From Cercis canadensis (lineage: Eukaryota; Streptophyta; Magnoliopsida; Fabales; Fabaceae): a stretch of DNA of 64,000 nucleotides. The DNA is taken from NCBI GenBank assembly GCA_003255065.1, contig QAOA01006885.1:180415-244414 (forward strand), read 5' to 3'. This document shows, in pieces, positions 26,515 to 37,321 of the stretch. The notes under the pieces were generated by a model. The model was not told the origin of the DNA. It saw only the letters and a list, made by a program, of their open reading frames with translations, and did no database searches. The position numbers were made by a program, and so were the translations under genes. How positions within the stretch are numbered: the first letter of the stretch is position 1; each line of letters starts with the position of its first letter.

Positions 26515-26710
26515 CCATTTCACCAAGGGCTTGTCCTTGATGAAGCTCAACTTGAGAGGCTTGTGTTTTCTTGCAAGCATTGTAGAAAACGCTACCTTGC
26601 TGACAAGAGGATGGGTACAATGTCACTGCGGCTCCACTTGAAGAACTGTGGAGCTTTGAATCCCAAACCCAGAAATATTGAAATAGTAATAATCTTTTCA
26701 GCTGCTGAAT
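26515..26710 (+). pseudogene. BED-type zinc-finger fragment, probably hAT-derived
   Basis: One frame reads L-V-F-S-C-K-H-C-R-K-R-Y-L-A-D and then S-L-R-L-H-L-K-N-C-G. This is a C-x2-C...H-x4-C pattern like the BED fingers at the N-terminus of plant hAT transposases. It is preceded by an acidic stretch (about 26457-26500). Here the N-terminal-type domain lies downstream of the C-terminal fragment, so it is either a second element or a rearrangement. Confidence 0.5.
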
Positions 26711-26796
26711 GAAAATGCTGAATTCTCACTTCTGTTTTGTTCGTGTATTCAATTCTGTTCTGTTCGGGTCCATCTAGATATTGGGAGGGGTTCTCT

Positions 26797-27731
26797 TTTC
26801 TCTATGTTTGTGTCCTATAAGACTTTTAACAGATTTAAAATGGCTTTTGTTATTGCCATTTGGTTGTTGGAGTTATGAATTTGCATGTTTCAATTAATTG
26901 GCTTCTGTTTTGTTATGTAGGAGCTGGAATGTCACTGTTTGTTCTGTGATTATTTTAAATTCATGTAGGTGACAAAAACCGACCGAACTAAACCAAGTTA
27001 GTTTGGTTTGGTTTGGTTTGGTTTTTTTTTTTAAAAAAAATATACTAAAACCAAACCGAACTTATTATTGATTGCCGGATTTTAATCCGATCATGTAACT
27101 TAAGTTATGTTGCTCAAATTTAAGTTGTACATTTTATTAAAATTCATATCAATCATTAAATGCTAATGTGTTTTAATAGTTCATATGAGTTTTAATAGAA
27201 TATACAGCTCAAATCTAAACAATATGACTCAAGTCACATGACTGAATCTGGATCCATTGATTANTTTCTCTATGTTTGTGTCCTATGAGACTTTTAACAG
27301 ATTTAAAATGGCTTTTGTTATTGCCATTTGGTTGTTGGAGTTATGAATTTGCATGTTTCAATTAATTGGCTTCTGTTTTGTTATGTAGGAGCTGGTATGT
27401 CACTGTTTGTTCTGTGATTATTTTAAATTCATGTAGGTGACAAAAACCGACCGAACTAAACCAAGTTAGTTTGGTTTGGTTTGGTTTGGTTTTTTTTTTT
27501 AAAAAAAATATACTAAAACCAAACCGAACTTATTATTGATTGCCGGATTTTAATCCGATCATGTAACTTAAGTTATGTTGCTCAAATTTAAGTTGTACAT
27601 TTTATTAAAATTCATATCAATCATTAAATGCTAATGTGTTTTAATAGTTCATATGAGTTTTAATAGAATATACAGCTCAAATTTAAACAATATGACTCAA
27701 GTCACATGACTGAATCTGGATCCATTGATTA
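26797..27731. repeat. 467-bp sequence present twice, split by one N
   Basis: Copy 1 is 26797-27263, the N is 27264 and copy 2 is 27265-27731. Each is 467 bp and they differ at only a few bases (for example CTATAAGAC vs CTATGAGAC). Each copy includes a GGTTTGGTTTGG / AAACCAAACCGAAC imperfect inverted repeat around a T10/A8 core. This is more likely an assembly join of overlapping contig ends or of two haplotypes than a biological tandem duplication. Confidence 0.85.
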
Positions 27732-28301
27732 CTCTGTATTCTAAAATAAATTGATCATAGAAACCAAACTTGAATAATACATAAAAATAATATATTCAGA
27801 AAAAAGACTCAGAATTGAAACAATTAGAAATATTTTGATTGGGAAAGAGTTTCGAGAAAAAAATATAATTTTGTAATTTTCATTTTAATTAATAAGAATA
27901 TTTTATTTTCAAAAGATAGAAGGTATTTTTAACTATCTAAATAATTCTACTACATCCATGCGTTATAGATAGATAGATTGATATAGATTATGAAAAGACA
28001 AGTGTCTATCAATCAAATACCAATTTTAATAAAGATACAACTTTATATGTACTGCATTTTTGTTTGTTTTGTAATGATAAAATCTTCATTTACAAGGGGA
28101 ACGTAAAAAAAAAAAAGACATTGTCCCGTTATTACAGATTATACATCTCAGATCTTTCGTCATTAAGCATTGATGAAGGAAATTCAACAAAATAATTCTT
28201 GTGACCTTCAGCAAGAAACAACAGCAATAACTGTACCCCTCTAACTGCAGGCATTTACAAGCTAAAAGCCATAATTGACAGAAAATTCAATGGTATTTGA
28301 T

Positions 28302-31300
28302 TCATGTCAAATCATCCTCCTCCATTTCTTTTGCCTTCAGAGCTTCCTTTACTCTCAATAAAAGGGTGGACTTCCAAGCATCCTACATTGATACATTCAG
28401 GTCACATGCAACTCAGGAAAGATGTAAACATTCATTAAAATATATATATATAAAAGGGATAGTAAAAGAGTTTACTTCTAGATAAACTGATATTATATTT
28501 TGGCTTTTCACCTCATTCTTATTTGTTAATACGAAATAAAGATATCAAAATGTCCATTCACTATAAATAGACAAATCATGGACAGAAACAGAACATGGAA
28601 ATAGGCCATGCAATGCAGTCATTCTGCGCAGCATGGACACTAATGACATTTTGATGTCACATACCAGTTGATCATTCATAACTGAGAATAAGCCATTATC
28701 CTTACATATGATCTACTTCTCTATGATACTGAAAATATATTAAATTGTTCGATATGAAAATATAACTATGATATACAGCAAACAGTTCCAAAGAGTAAAG
28801 TAGACAAGAATGCTGATAATATGCAGTTATGCAGTACTCTTTATGGTATAGCACATGTGCTTTTAACTTAATGCAGTGAAGATGAGCACATCAGATGGTT
28901 CGATGTGCAAATATAACTATGATATGCAGCAAACAGTTCCAAAGGGTTAAGTAGACAAGAATGCTGATAATATACAGCTACGCAGTACTATTTATGGTAT
29001 GGCACATGCGCTTTTAACAGAATGCAATGAAGATGGGCACATCAGATGGATGTATGAAAACGTAAGAAAAACATAGGGTAAGAAATGAATGGATCATATC
29101 TAAGGTAAACGAAGCCTTGTTAAAAGAAAAGATGAGAGGAATCAACTAATATTGGAAGGGGGAATATAAGTGGATGGAAGAAAAAGAAAAGATATGCTGT
29201 TAAAAGGATTTCATGAAATGGTAGCATTTAAAAAAAAAAAAAAAAAAACGTAGATGTAGAGATTATATTCAATTTTGAAGTGGGATTCATGTAGCTGACA
29301 CCCTAACTTTGGGGACGAGGCTTCTTCTGGTTGCATTCAGGAAAAGGCATACAGAATACTCATTTTGTGATCATCAGATAACTTCACACAATTTTCGGGA
29401 AAAGAAATCAATCCAAATTGTATATAGGTTGCATAATAATGAGATTTTCATAATATTTAGGACCTAAGTGAGAAAAGCATTTTAAGGAATTCATAAATGA
29501 TTGACAGAGATATACCAGAGGGGTCATGCTATCAAACTCCCTGACAACAATAGTAAATTTTGCAACATCTTCCTCATCAATTGCAGCAGCCAAATCCTGA
29601 AATGTGACAACACTTTTCAAATGATAAGAGAAAGCAATGATCATGACATGATTATGAATGAATTAGTATGCCAAGCTACTAGTACTCACTGCTAAAAATC
29701 TGTACTCTCGGGTTCTGGAGAAAGTTGGATCCAAATCCTACAAAACCAACTGATACTGTGTCAAAAGCACGAGTTTTAAAGTGAAATTTCAATATCAGGA
29801 AGAAACATTTAGAAAGACCTGATATCGCTCCAAGCAGTTGGTGATTGCAACAATATCACCCCGACAAAGCTGGCAGAGGCCAGCATTAAGAAGATGTCCC
29901 CTAACTCCATATTTCAGTAAATTATTGTTCAGTGACTGTTGGCCAATCTCTTCAAATATCTCAATTGCCTTCTTATATCTGGTTAACATCAGGTAGGATC
30001 AGCATACTCCAATTTTCCATGATTTATATCTCATTTCATCCATAATTTTAAATGATGGAAAATTTTGTGCAAAAGAAACTTTAGATGGCATGTACAGCAC
30101 AAGTACAATCAGTTGATCGCTACTAACATTGTAAGGATAAAAGTTGCATTGAATTCTGAAGAGATATGCAAAATGCAGAGGATTTCCCAGAACAAAAGAA
30201 GTTAAACCAGAAGAATTTGCAACATAGTAGTACAACAGTGCATTAAGAGAGAAACAGACAGAAAAGCACTAACTGTTGATGTTGAGCAGAAAATTGTGCA
30301 ACTTTCAGATTGCACTGGTTTGCAGAGGTTGTTGCATTTCCAAGATCGAAAAATTCAGCAGCCCTCTCAAAATATAAAATTGCATTCCCTATGTCTTGAT
30401 CGAGCTCGTATAGCTCACCAATTTCCTATTAGAAAAACAAAATTCCTTATTAGAACTTCAAAAGCATGCTAGAGATGCATGTCTAAGCAACAAGTAGTAC
30501 CTTGCAATATTTTGCAGCCATGCTGTGTCTACCCATCTCAGTGTAGATATTTATTGCTTTATCCAAGCATGATATAGCTCCTTGATATACCAAAAGAGAA
30601 ATGAAAAATGTTAACTTAAACTTATAGAAACAAAAAATCAATGAACATGGAGACAGTCTTATGCCAACATGTAACCTTTGACCAAAGATCCTATCTCATG
30701 TATCATCAGAAATATCAAATTAATTGTAGCCAAAATCAAACTTAAATATCATCCCCCCTCCCCAACAAAAAAAAATGATAGAACTATGATTAATCATAAT
30801 ATCTAAATTCATGTAATTAACATAATATAAGAAAAACAAAGTATACCTTTTGTGGAAGTTTTCTTATAGCAATGAGCAGCATCTACATAAGCATTGGCAG
30901 CTTCATGTTCGCTATCTAACTGTATATATCATTGCAAAGTGACATTGAAATTAGCTTGATTACCGACACAGAATTTTCTTATGGGCATTTTCTGCTGATA
31001 TTTATACCTTCATATGACAATTAGACAGCTTGATGAAGACTGACCCAGCTCTATCCCCTGAATAAAAATGTAAGAGATACATCAATACACTAACTCCTCC
31101 CCTACAGCTTCCAAGAGCGCTTTGTTTAATTGCTCAGAACTTGAGAACAAAGGTAACATCAATAGAATAATCTAAAGCTAGTTTGTCAATAGTTAAAAAA
31201 AACAGAGAAAATTGAAAGCTTTATTGACTTCAAGTAACAACTAATGAGTCACAAAAGCTAGGATGTTCAAATTGTCAATTGGGTTTTCAAGAAACTCAAT

Positions 31301-31516
31301 TTCTCAGCAACCAAACACTGGACAGAATCTAGAGAAGCGAAGAGAAAGGAGGAGAAGGAAGTGATACACACAAGATTTGGCGAGTTTGAAGGAATTGCCA
31401 GATTTCTCGTACAACTCAGCAGCATCTTCGTATTTGGAGCCGAATAAGGTCCATCCATTGATCTTCTTCTCCGCTTTCTTCTCAAATTCTTGTCCTTTCG
31501 CTATGTAATTGGCCAT
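28302..31516 (-). CDS. Alpha-SNAP (alpha-soluble NSF attachment protein), with a 1-base frameshift in exon 2
   Basis: Nine exons with GT/AG introns: 31516-31372, 31058-31008, 30919-30847, 30580-30501, 30425-30274, 29978-29819, 29737-29690, 29596-29516, 28382-28302. The protein follows plant alpha-SNAP throughout: [13 protein letters not shown] near the N-terminus, S-K-Y-E-D-A-A, then the TPR-like helical repeats, [11 protein letters not shown] in the middle, and an acidic end E-E-D-D-L-T with the near-terminal leucine that in animal alpha-SNAP stimulates NSF. Alpha-SNAP recruits the AAA ATPase NSF to spent SNARE bundles on membranes so they can be recycled. Exons total 871 nt; 870 would give exactly 289 residues, the usual family length. 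The extra base is in exon 2 near 31020 (CAAATTA where CAATTA would keep frame), so S-N-C-H-M-K becomes S-N-L-S-Y-E and the next exon would be read out of frame. All other exons are clean, which favours a sequencing or assembly indel over a pseudogene. Confidence 0.88.
28747..29049. repeat. 151-bp tandem duplication in the last alpha-SNAP intron
   Basis: Unit 1 (28747-28897) and unit 2 (28898-29049) share long identical runs (for example CAAACAGTTCCAAAG and ACAAGAATGCTGATAATA) with roughly ten percent divergence. They end in the same CACATCAGATGG. The divergence argues for a true, older duplication, unlike the N-split duplicates. Confidence 0.85.
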
Positions 31517-31896
31517 TCTGTGCTGGCTCTTTTTCTTCCTTCCTTCACTTTCCGTTCCTTAGCAATTAGTACAGACGAGGGTTTGTTTCGGAGAGAAAAC
31601 GAAGGGTTAAAGCGTGTAACGAAATCGTCAGCAGGTTCCCATAGAGAAGAAGAAAAATCAAAGAAGCAAACGCGGGCTAGTAATGCCCGAAGCTCTACGC
31701 AAAAACTGAAGTTCCCACCCACCTGGGTCACTTGACTCTGAAGAATTCGTCTTCAGACGTGAACGACAGATCGTTTGAGCATATCTGGAAACGACTAACT
31801 GTTTGAGGATATTGCTACTAATTTTTTTTTTTTTTTTACATAAGAGTGCAAGGCTCGTGAAGCCTTTTGCAAATAGGCCTAATTATATATGGCAAT

Positions 31897-32569
31897 TAGG
31901 GATGACAATTTGACCCGATCTCGGTAGAACCCTATAACTTTTGCAAGCGAGAATGGGGATAGGTATAAAGATTTTAATGTAACTTTTAATGAGGCCGGGG
32001 TGAGAATAGGAAATGCACTACTTACCTCATCTCGAACCATATGTGTATATATATATAACTTCATAAATTGTTCTAATTCTAATAGGTTTGAGGCTTTTGT
32101 CATTGTTCAAGCATTATTTATATTATTGTTGTAGCTTGAGAAACAACCTTGATGATGATTTATATTTTAGGATTATATTATCTCTTTGTTTCAATATTAT
32201 AATTTTAAACTTAAATTTCACATAGTATTTACGAGTTCAAAATGCATAAATGTAAGTCAATTTAAAAAAAGCACAACAACAGAAAAATATATTTACATGT
32301 GTATGTACAGTTAAACGAGGTTGGGGACTCGTTTATTTCAAATACCAAACGGTGAAGAGAACATTTTCTAACATCAACTCCATCTTCCATAGTATTGTTC
32401 TTACTTAGATCATCCCCCGTCCTACCATCAGTATATGATCTAAGGAGAATGGGGAAGGAATTTCAATAAGTACCCACCCAGGGATATAGATGGGGCAAGT
32501 GGTTATTGATCGGAGCCAAAGCAAGAGGCAGGGCCAAAGGGCCCAATATCCACCCCATTGCCATTCCTA
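31897..32569. mobile_element. Non-autonomous Ac/Ds-like hAT element
   Basis: The left end TAGGGATGACAATTTGACCC and the right end, whose reverse complement starts TAGGAATGGCAATGGGG, form imperfect terminal inverted repeats of the Ac/Ds TAGGGATG type. Flanking 8-mers ATGGCAAT (31889-31896) and CTAGCAAT (32570-32577) match at six of eight positions, as expected for an aged hAT target duplication. No transposase frame is present inside. It lies about 380 bp upstream of the alpha-SNAP start codon. Confidence 0.6.
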
Positions 32570-35500
32570 CTAGCAATGAGTCGATTGGCTTAGCTCACAA
32601 CTCCACTTGATTTGATGTAAGCTGAAATTCTCGTTCAAGCTCTAACTCAAACTTGGCTTGGAAGCTAATTTAGTTCAACTCACTGGATTATCCTTTTAAG
32701 TTTAGTCTTTTAAAAAACATTATCATATCATTTTTTAATTAAACTAATATCAAATAGTGTGACATATTTCAATCACTATCAATATTTTAGTCTTCAGCTA
32801 ATATATATATGTGTGTGTGAGAGAGAGAGAGAGAGAAGCTCAAGCTCAACATATTTAAAAATTGAGTCAAATTATTATTTAGCTAATGTGTTACACATGT
32901 GACTCACAATCACAAACATACCTTATTAAGGCAATATTGAATCGAGCTATGAATTGCTCATGTGCTGTCTCGATCAATGTTATAAAAATCAGACTGGTGA
33001 GTGAATCGTTTTAAAGAATGAGTATCAGTTGGACCAAATAGTCGGATTAGATGACGTTATAAATATAATTTTTTATACAAATATACTATTTAATGTCCTT
33101 ATTGTATAACCTAAGTTATAATAAATATATTTTTATGCAAATTTAGTATTAAAATTAAAGTTGGTCTAATGGCAAATGTCTTTTCCCTTCCTTAGAAGGA
33201 TAGTTCAAATCTTCTTATAGACAATATTTATCTATTATGTAATCTAAATGAGAATAAATAAATTATAATGCAAATCTATTCACAAAATATGCATTGGTTT
33301 TGTGGTATAAGCCTCTTATTCCTTAAAGGAATGGAGATCAAATCCTTTTAGTGATAGTTTTGAAAAAAAAAATTCAATGAACTAATCAATTATAGAAAAC
33401 CGGACCAGTTCACACCTGTTTTCACCGATTTAATCGCTCAAAAGAGTTGACCCCCTCAACCAAACTGGAATCTAGACTGGGCACCATTTGAACCAGTCGA
33501 ACTGCCCGATCTGGTCCAATTTTTAAAACACTAGTCTTGACTCATTGCCAGCCCTACCGATACATGTAAGCCAATGGGCCCAGGTTTGGCATAGTTTATG
33601 AACATGGCTAAACACCGTTTTCTGTACAACAACGCTGTCTCAGTCGTGGTTTGGGGCCTATATTTCTAACGTGTTTTTCAGAGCAGACTATTGGGCCCAT
33701 TTTGTAAGTTAAAGTTAGTGGTCAGGCCTGGTGAATGAATGGCCCAAAAAAATTGGCCAAACTTTTTTAAAGAGTAAAAAATAAATAAATTTCATTAGAA
33801 AAAAAAAAGAGAAATAAAATTTATTGAATTGTCTTTATACACTCGTTAATTTGCAAGTTACACTAGAAATGGGTAATTACAATGAGGACACTAGAAATGA
33901 GTAATTACAATGAGGAACCTTGTGCTTAACACACACAAACAAAGATTACAAAGATTAAAAATGGGTGGTGGTAGTGAAGTAGCATAGATTTAAGATAGGT
34001 GGGCCTAATGACACTACAAGCATTCAAGTGACCCACACAAAAATATATGGGAACTACACGAGTACTATATATTTTTGCGTCTTTGACTTGCCCACAAACA
34101 TCTTCGTTACGTCTCTTCAGCTCGTGTCTTAACTTGCTTTGATCATTTTTGTTTTTTGGTAAAACAACGGGGCAAGAGTCAAGCAAGCAGAAAACACTAA
34201 GCAGGGACTAACCTAGGCGTGCTTTGATCATTAATTGACCTTAAATCAACCTTCAAACATTGTTGAGATTTGAATTTGACATATTAACTTTATCTCATAG
34301 AATTATAAAGCTTGCAATTTGTGTAAGTGTTATATCAAAATCATAATAAGAAAACTGTGGCTTTGGACTAAATTGGCCACTACATGTGGTTATTCCTAGC
34401 AGGACCACCATTTGAGTGCCTAGTTATGTATGTACATTTATGGATTATGGATAGGCAAGTTCTTGTATAGTATGAAAGCACAAAATGAATGTGGCCTGCG
34501 AGAGTGACGATCATGTAGAGATGTAGTAGTACTGTCTTTTGCTTTAATGGTTTTGACCATGCACAACTGCACATGGCAAAGTAGGACCTATCAACCTCTA
34601 CTGAGATTTATACATAAGATGCTAGGAAGATTCTCTGGTGGGGTTTCGTCGTTTGTTATACAAACATGGGTTCCTTTGATTTTTCTTTCTAGCTACCATT
34701 ATTCTCTATGGGTTGCAATCCAAGTTTCCCCTTGGAATGATTTGGCTTTCCTCTAAAAAGTCAATAATTATGTGAAGTCTTTGGTAGAAAGGAATTATCA
34801 CTCTAGCTGGTCTTGATGGCCATGGCATTTTTGGTGGGGTTCTTCTTGGTTTTCGGTCCAAGTCTTCAGTGGCTGATATCTGAATGACATTCCAATGCAA
34901 ATTCACATCAATTTGAATATAGAAAATGACAACCTTAACATGATTACAGTATAATGTATAATGAATTATAAAGTTGATTGATTATAAAAGTAGTTGAGAT
35001 TTTGAAGTTTGTGAAAGGAAATCATAATTTTAAAACGAAGCAGATCTTTTAACAACCGCCCCATTTTCTTTTTGGCATTAGATAGCTAATGGCGAATAGG
35101 GAATATTTGAAATTCAAGGGTTTGACTGATGCAATAAATTTATCTAGATTAGTTACAGATCGAATTCTAGGACAAGCACTCAAGAAAATTTTGCTATTGA
35201 ATGCATTAAGTCAATATAGAGTGTGTATCTTTAAGATCACTAAGGGAGGGGTTTAGTCTCGGTGCCCAAAAGTACTTAACCTGAAAATATCCTTATTGTT
35301 AAAAAAAAAAAAAGGAGAATATTTGAGTGAACGAAGATTCAAATTCAAGACTTTAACTTTATGAGATATGATTTAATTTTGATTCATTAACAGTGCAAAA
35401 GAATTTTACACTATCACCTAATTGTATATTGTTGTGTATGAAAAACATTGTTTAAAATCATTCACTGTTGGTATAAGATCTCAGTTATTTTAATCATGTA

Positions 35501-36840
35501 AGCAATATGTTATTAATGATGGTGTAAAATAGTTTTATTTTAAATTATACATACTGACATTTTTTATTTTAACTTTTAGAGTCACCAACCTAATTTTTTT
35601 TTTCCTTGTCACTCAACTATTATTATTACTTTTTATTTGTGTGACTTAACAATAATTATCTCTAATTTTATTTTATTTTGAAAATTTACATACAAACCTC
35701 TTATTATAAATTTTAATATAATTAACAAACATTTTCTCTTTATGTGTTATGTTAAATTTGAAGTATATGAAGTTTGTGCAATTTCAATAGAACTTTTTTT
35801 TTTTTTGTAATTTGTCAAACTTCAAGAGAAGTCTATATAATTTGCCCCAATTTCTAAATATAGGCATTCGATTTCTAGAACTATCATCCTATTATTGAGT
35901 TATAAATATAATTTTTTAAGCATTTCATCGTAGTTTATGTAATGAGGGCGAGATACTATCGGAGTTTTTTTTTTTTTTTTTGGTTTTGCTAGGAAGAGAT
36001 ACTATAGGAGTTGTGGTTTAATGATAACATCTCACTTCTATATGATCTCATAAGAGTGGAGATCTTTTGTCTGATTCGTGGATGAGTTGAAGCAACAAGT
36101 CTTATATACCTAATAATTTTTTAATAGAAAATAATTACTTCGCTGGTAAGGTTTAGGTTCGAATTTCACTGGGAACAATTCCGTGTAACATGTCTTAGCC
36201 TTTGAATGAGGTAGCCTATCCTTACTGAAACTTTTTATTACAAAAAAAAAAAGAGTTAAATTATGGTTAATTAGAGGTAGTATGTGTATTTATATGCCTC
36301 CTAGTAAGGTCTATAAGAAAATTAAAGTCTAAATATTCATTTATTCTTGCACTATTTTTTCATTACTCTTACACTTGTATGTATACAGTCAAAATTTAAC
36401 AAACTTTNAAAATTTAACTAACTTTTTATTTTAGTTTACTTAATTTTTTTTTGGTCAAATCAAATTTGGATTGTACATCGATAAAGATGTAAAAATGGTG
36501 TTGAATTTCTGTTGTGAAAGAATCATTTATTCTTTTTATATAGGTTGTCTTAATGAATAGTCAACCATATAGGTTTATAGGTGTTTGGGTAAAATAGTTG
36601 TCTTTCTTTTTTACTTGAAAAGAATAATGAGGATTTGATTAGAACAGTACTATGCCTGCATGAAAATAATTTTCAATTAAGGGAAAAGGAAGAAGAAGAA
36701 CTGAATAGGCTGGGATGAACTGAATTGGTAGGAATGTATATATGCATATAGTGAATGAGGAAACAAAATGTAAATAAATAATATAGATTTTTTTATAAGA
36801 TCAATGTTATATAAAGTGTACTTTTTAAGAATACTTTAAC
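32570..36840. other. Gene-free interval with short repeats
   Basis: No supported coding region. It contains a GA microsatellite (about 32818-32836), a 28-bp tandem duplication (about 33860-33915, units ACACTAGAAATGRGTAATTACAATGAGG) and weak SINE-like pieces near 33170-33240, 33290-33360 and 36130-36230. A single N at 36408 sits between two 17-bp near-copies (36391-36407 and 36409-36425). Confidence 0.55.
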
Positions 36841-36844
36841 CTTA

Positions 36845-37321
36845 AGGGTCTGTTTGGGAGTTTGAAGTGAGGGAAAAGGAAATGAGAGAAGAGGAAAGTG
36901 AGGGGAAGGAAAGGAAGGAAAATGAGGGGTTTTCTTATCATTTGTTTGGATGATTAAAATGAGTAAAATGAGAGAAAAATAAAAGTCATATTGTAAAATA
37001 TTTTTATTAGTTTACCTTTATTATTAAAATAGACATATTTAATATAAAATTAAATAATATAATACACTTATTTCTTAATAAAGGGGTGAGAAATTTTTTA
37101 AAAAATAAAGAGATATAATAGTCATTTTAACATATTTCCTCTCCAAATCCCCAATTTGGAGAAACACAAAAATGGATCAAAAAAGGAGTGTGGGGGTTGC
37201 ATCTTACTCACGAGTCTTCTATTCTTTTGTAAGATAAATATTCCAAACAAGGGAGATAGAAACTTTATTCCTCCTCTCTCATTTCTTTTCTCCTACAAAG
37301 TAACTCTCAAACAAACTCTAA
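36845..37321. mobile_element. MITE with GGGTCTGTTTGG-type termini
   Basis: The left terminus AGGGTCTGTTTGGGAG (36845 on) and the right terminus CTCTCAAACAAACTCTA (37304-37320) are imperfect inverted repeats of the common plant type. Purine-rich (left) and pyrimidine-rich (right) subterminal blocks (GGAAAAGGAAATGAGAG / CTCTCATTTCTTTTCTCC) also pair. The ends resemble Harbinger/Tourist MITEs, but a target duplication is not clear. The ORF at 37156-37398 mostly lies inside this element and is not a gene. Confidence 0.6.

Noticed and set aside
34547..34906. Overlapping ORFs on both strands near 34.6-34.9 kb
   Set aside because: No family, splice or promoter evidence; overlapping frames on both strands are typical of chance.
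36130..36230. SINE-like sequence with GGTTCGAATTTC
   Set aside because: Only a B-box-like word is convincing; kept as a weak mention, not as a feature.
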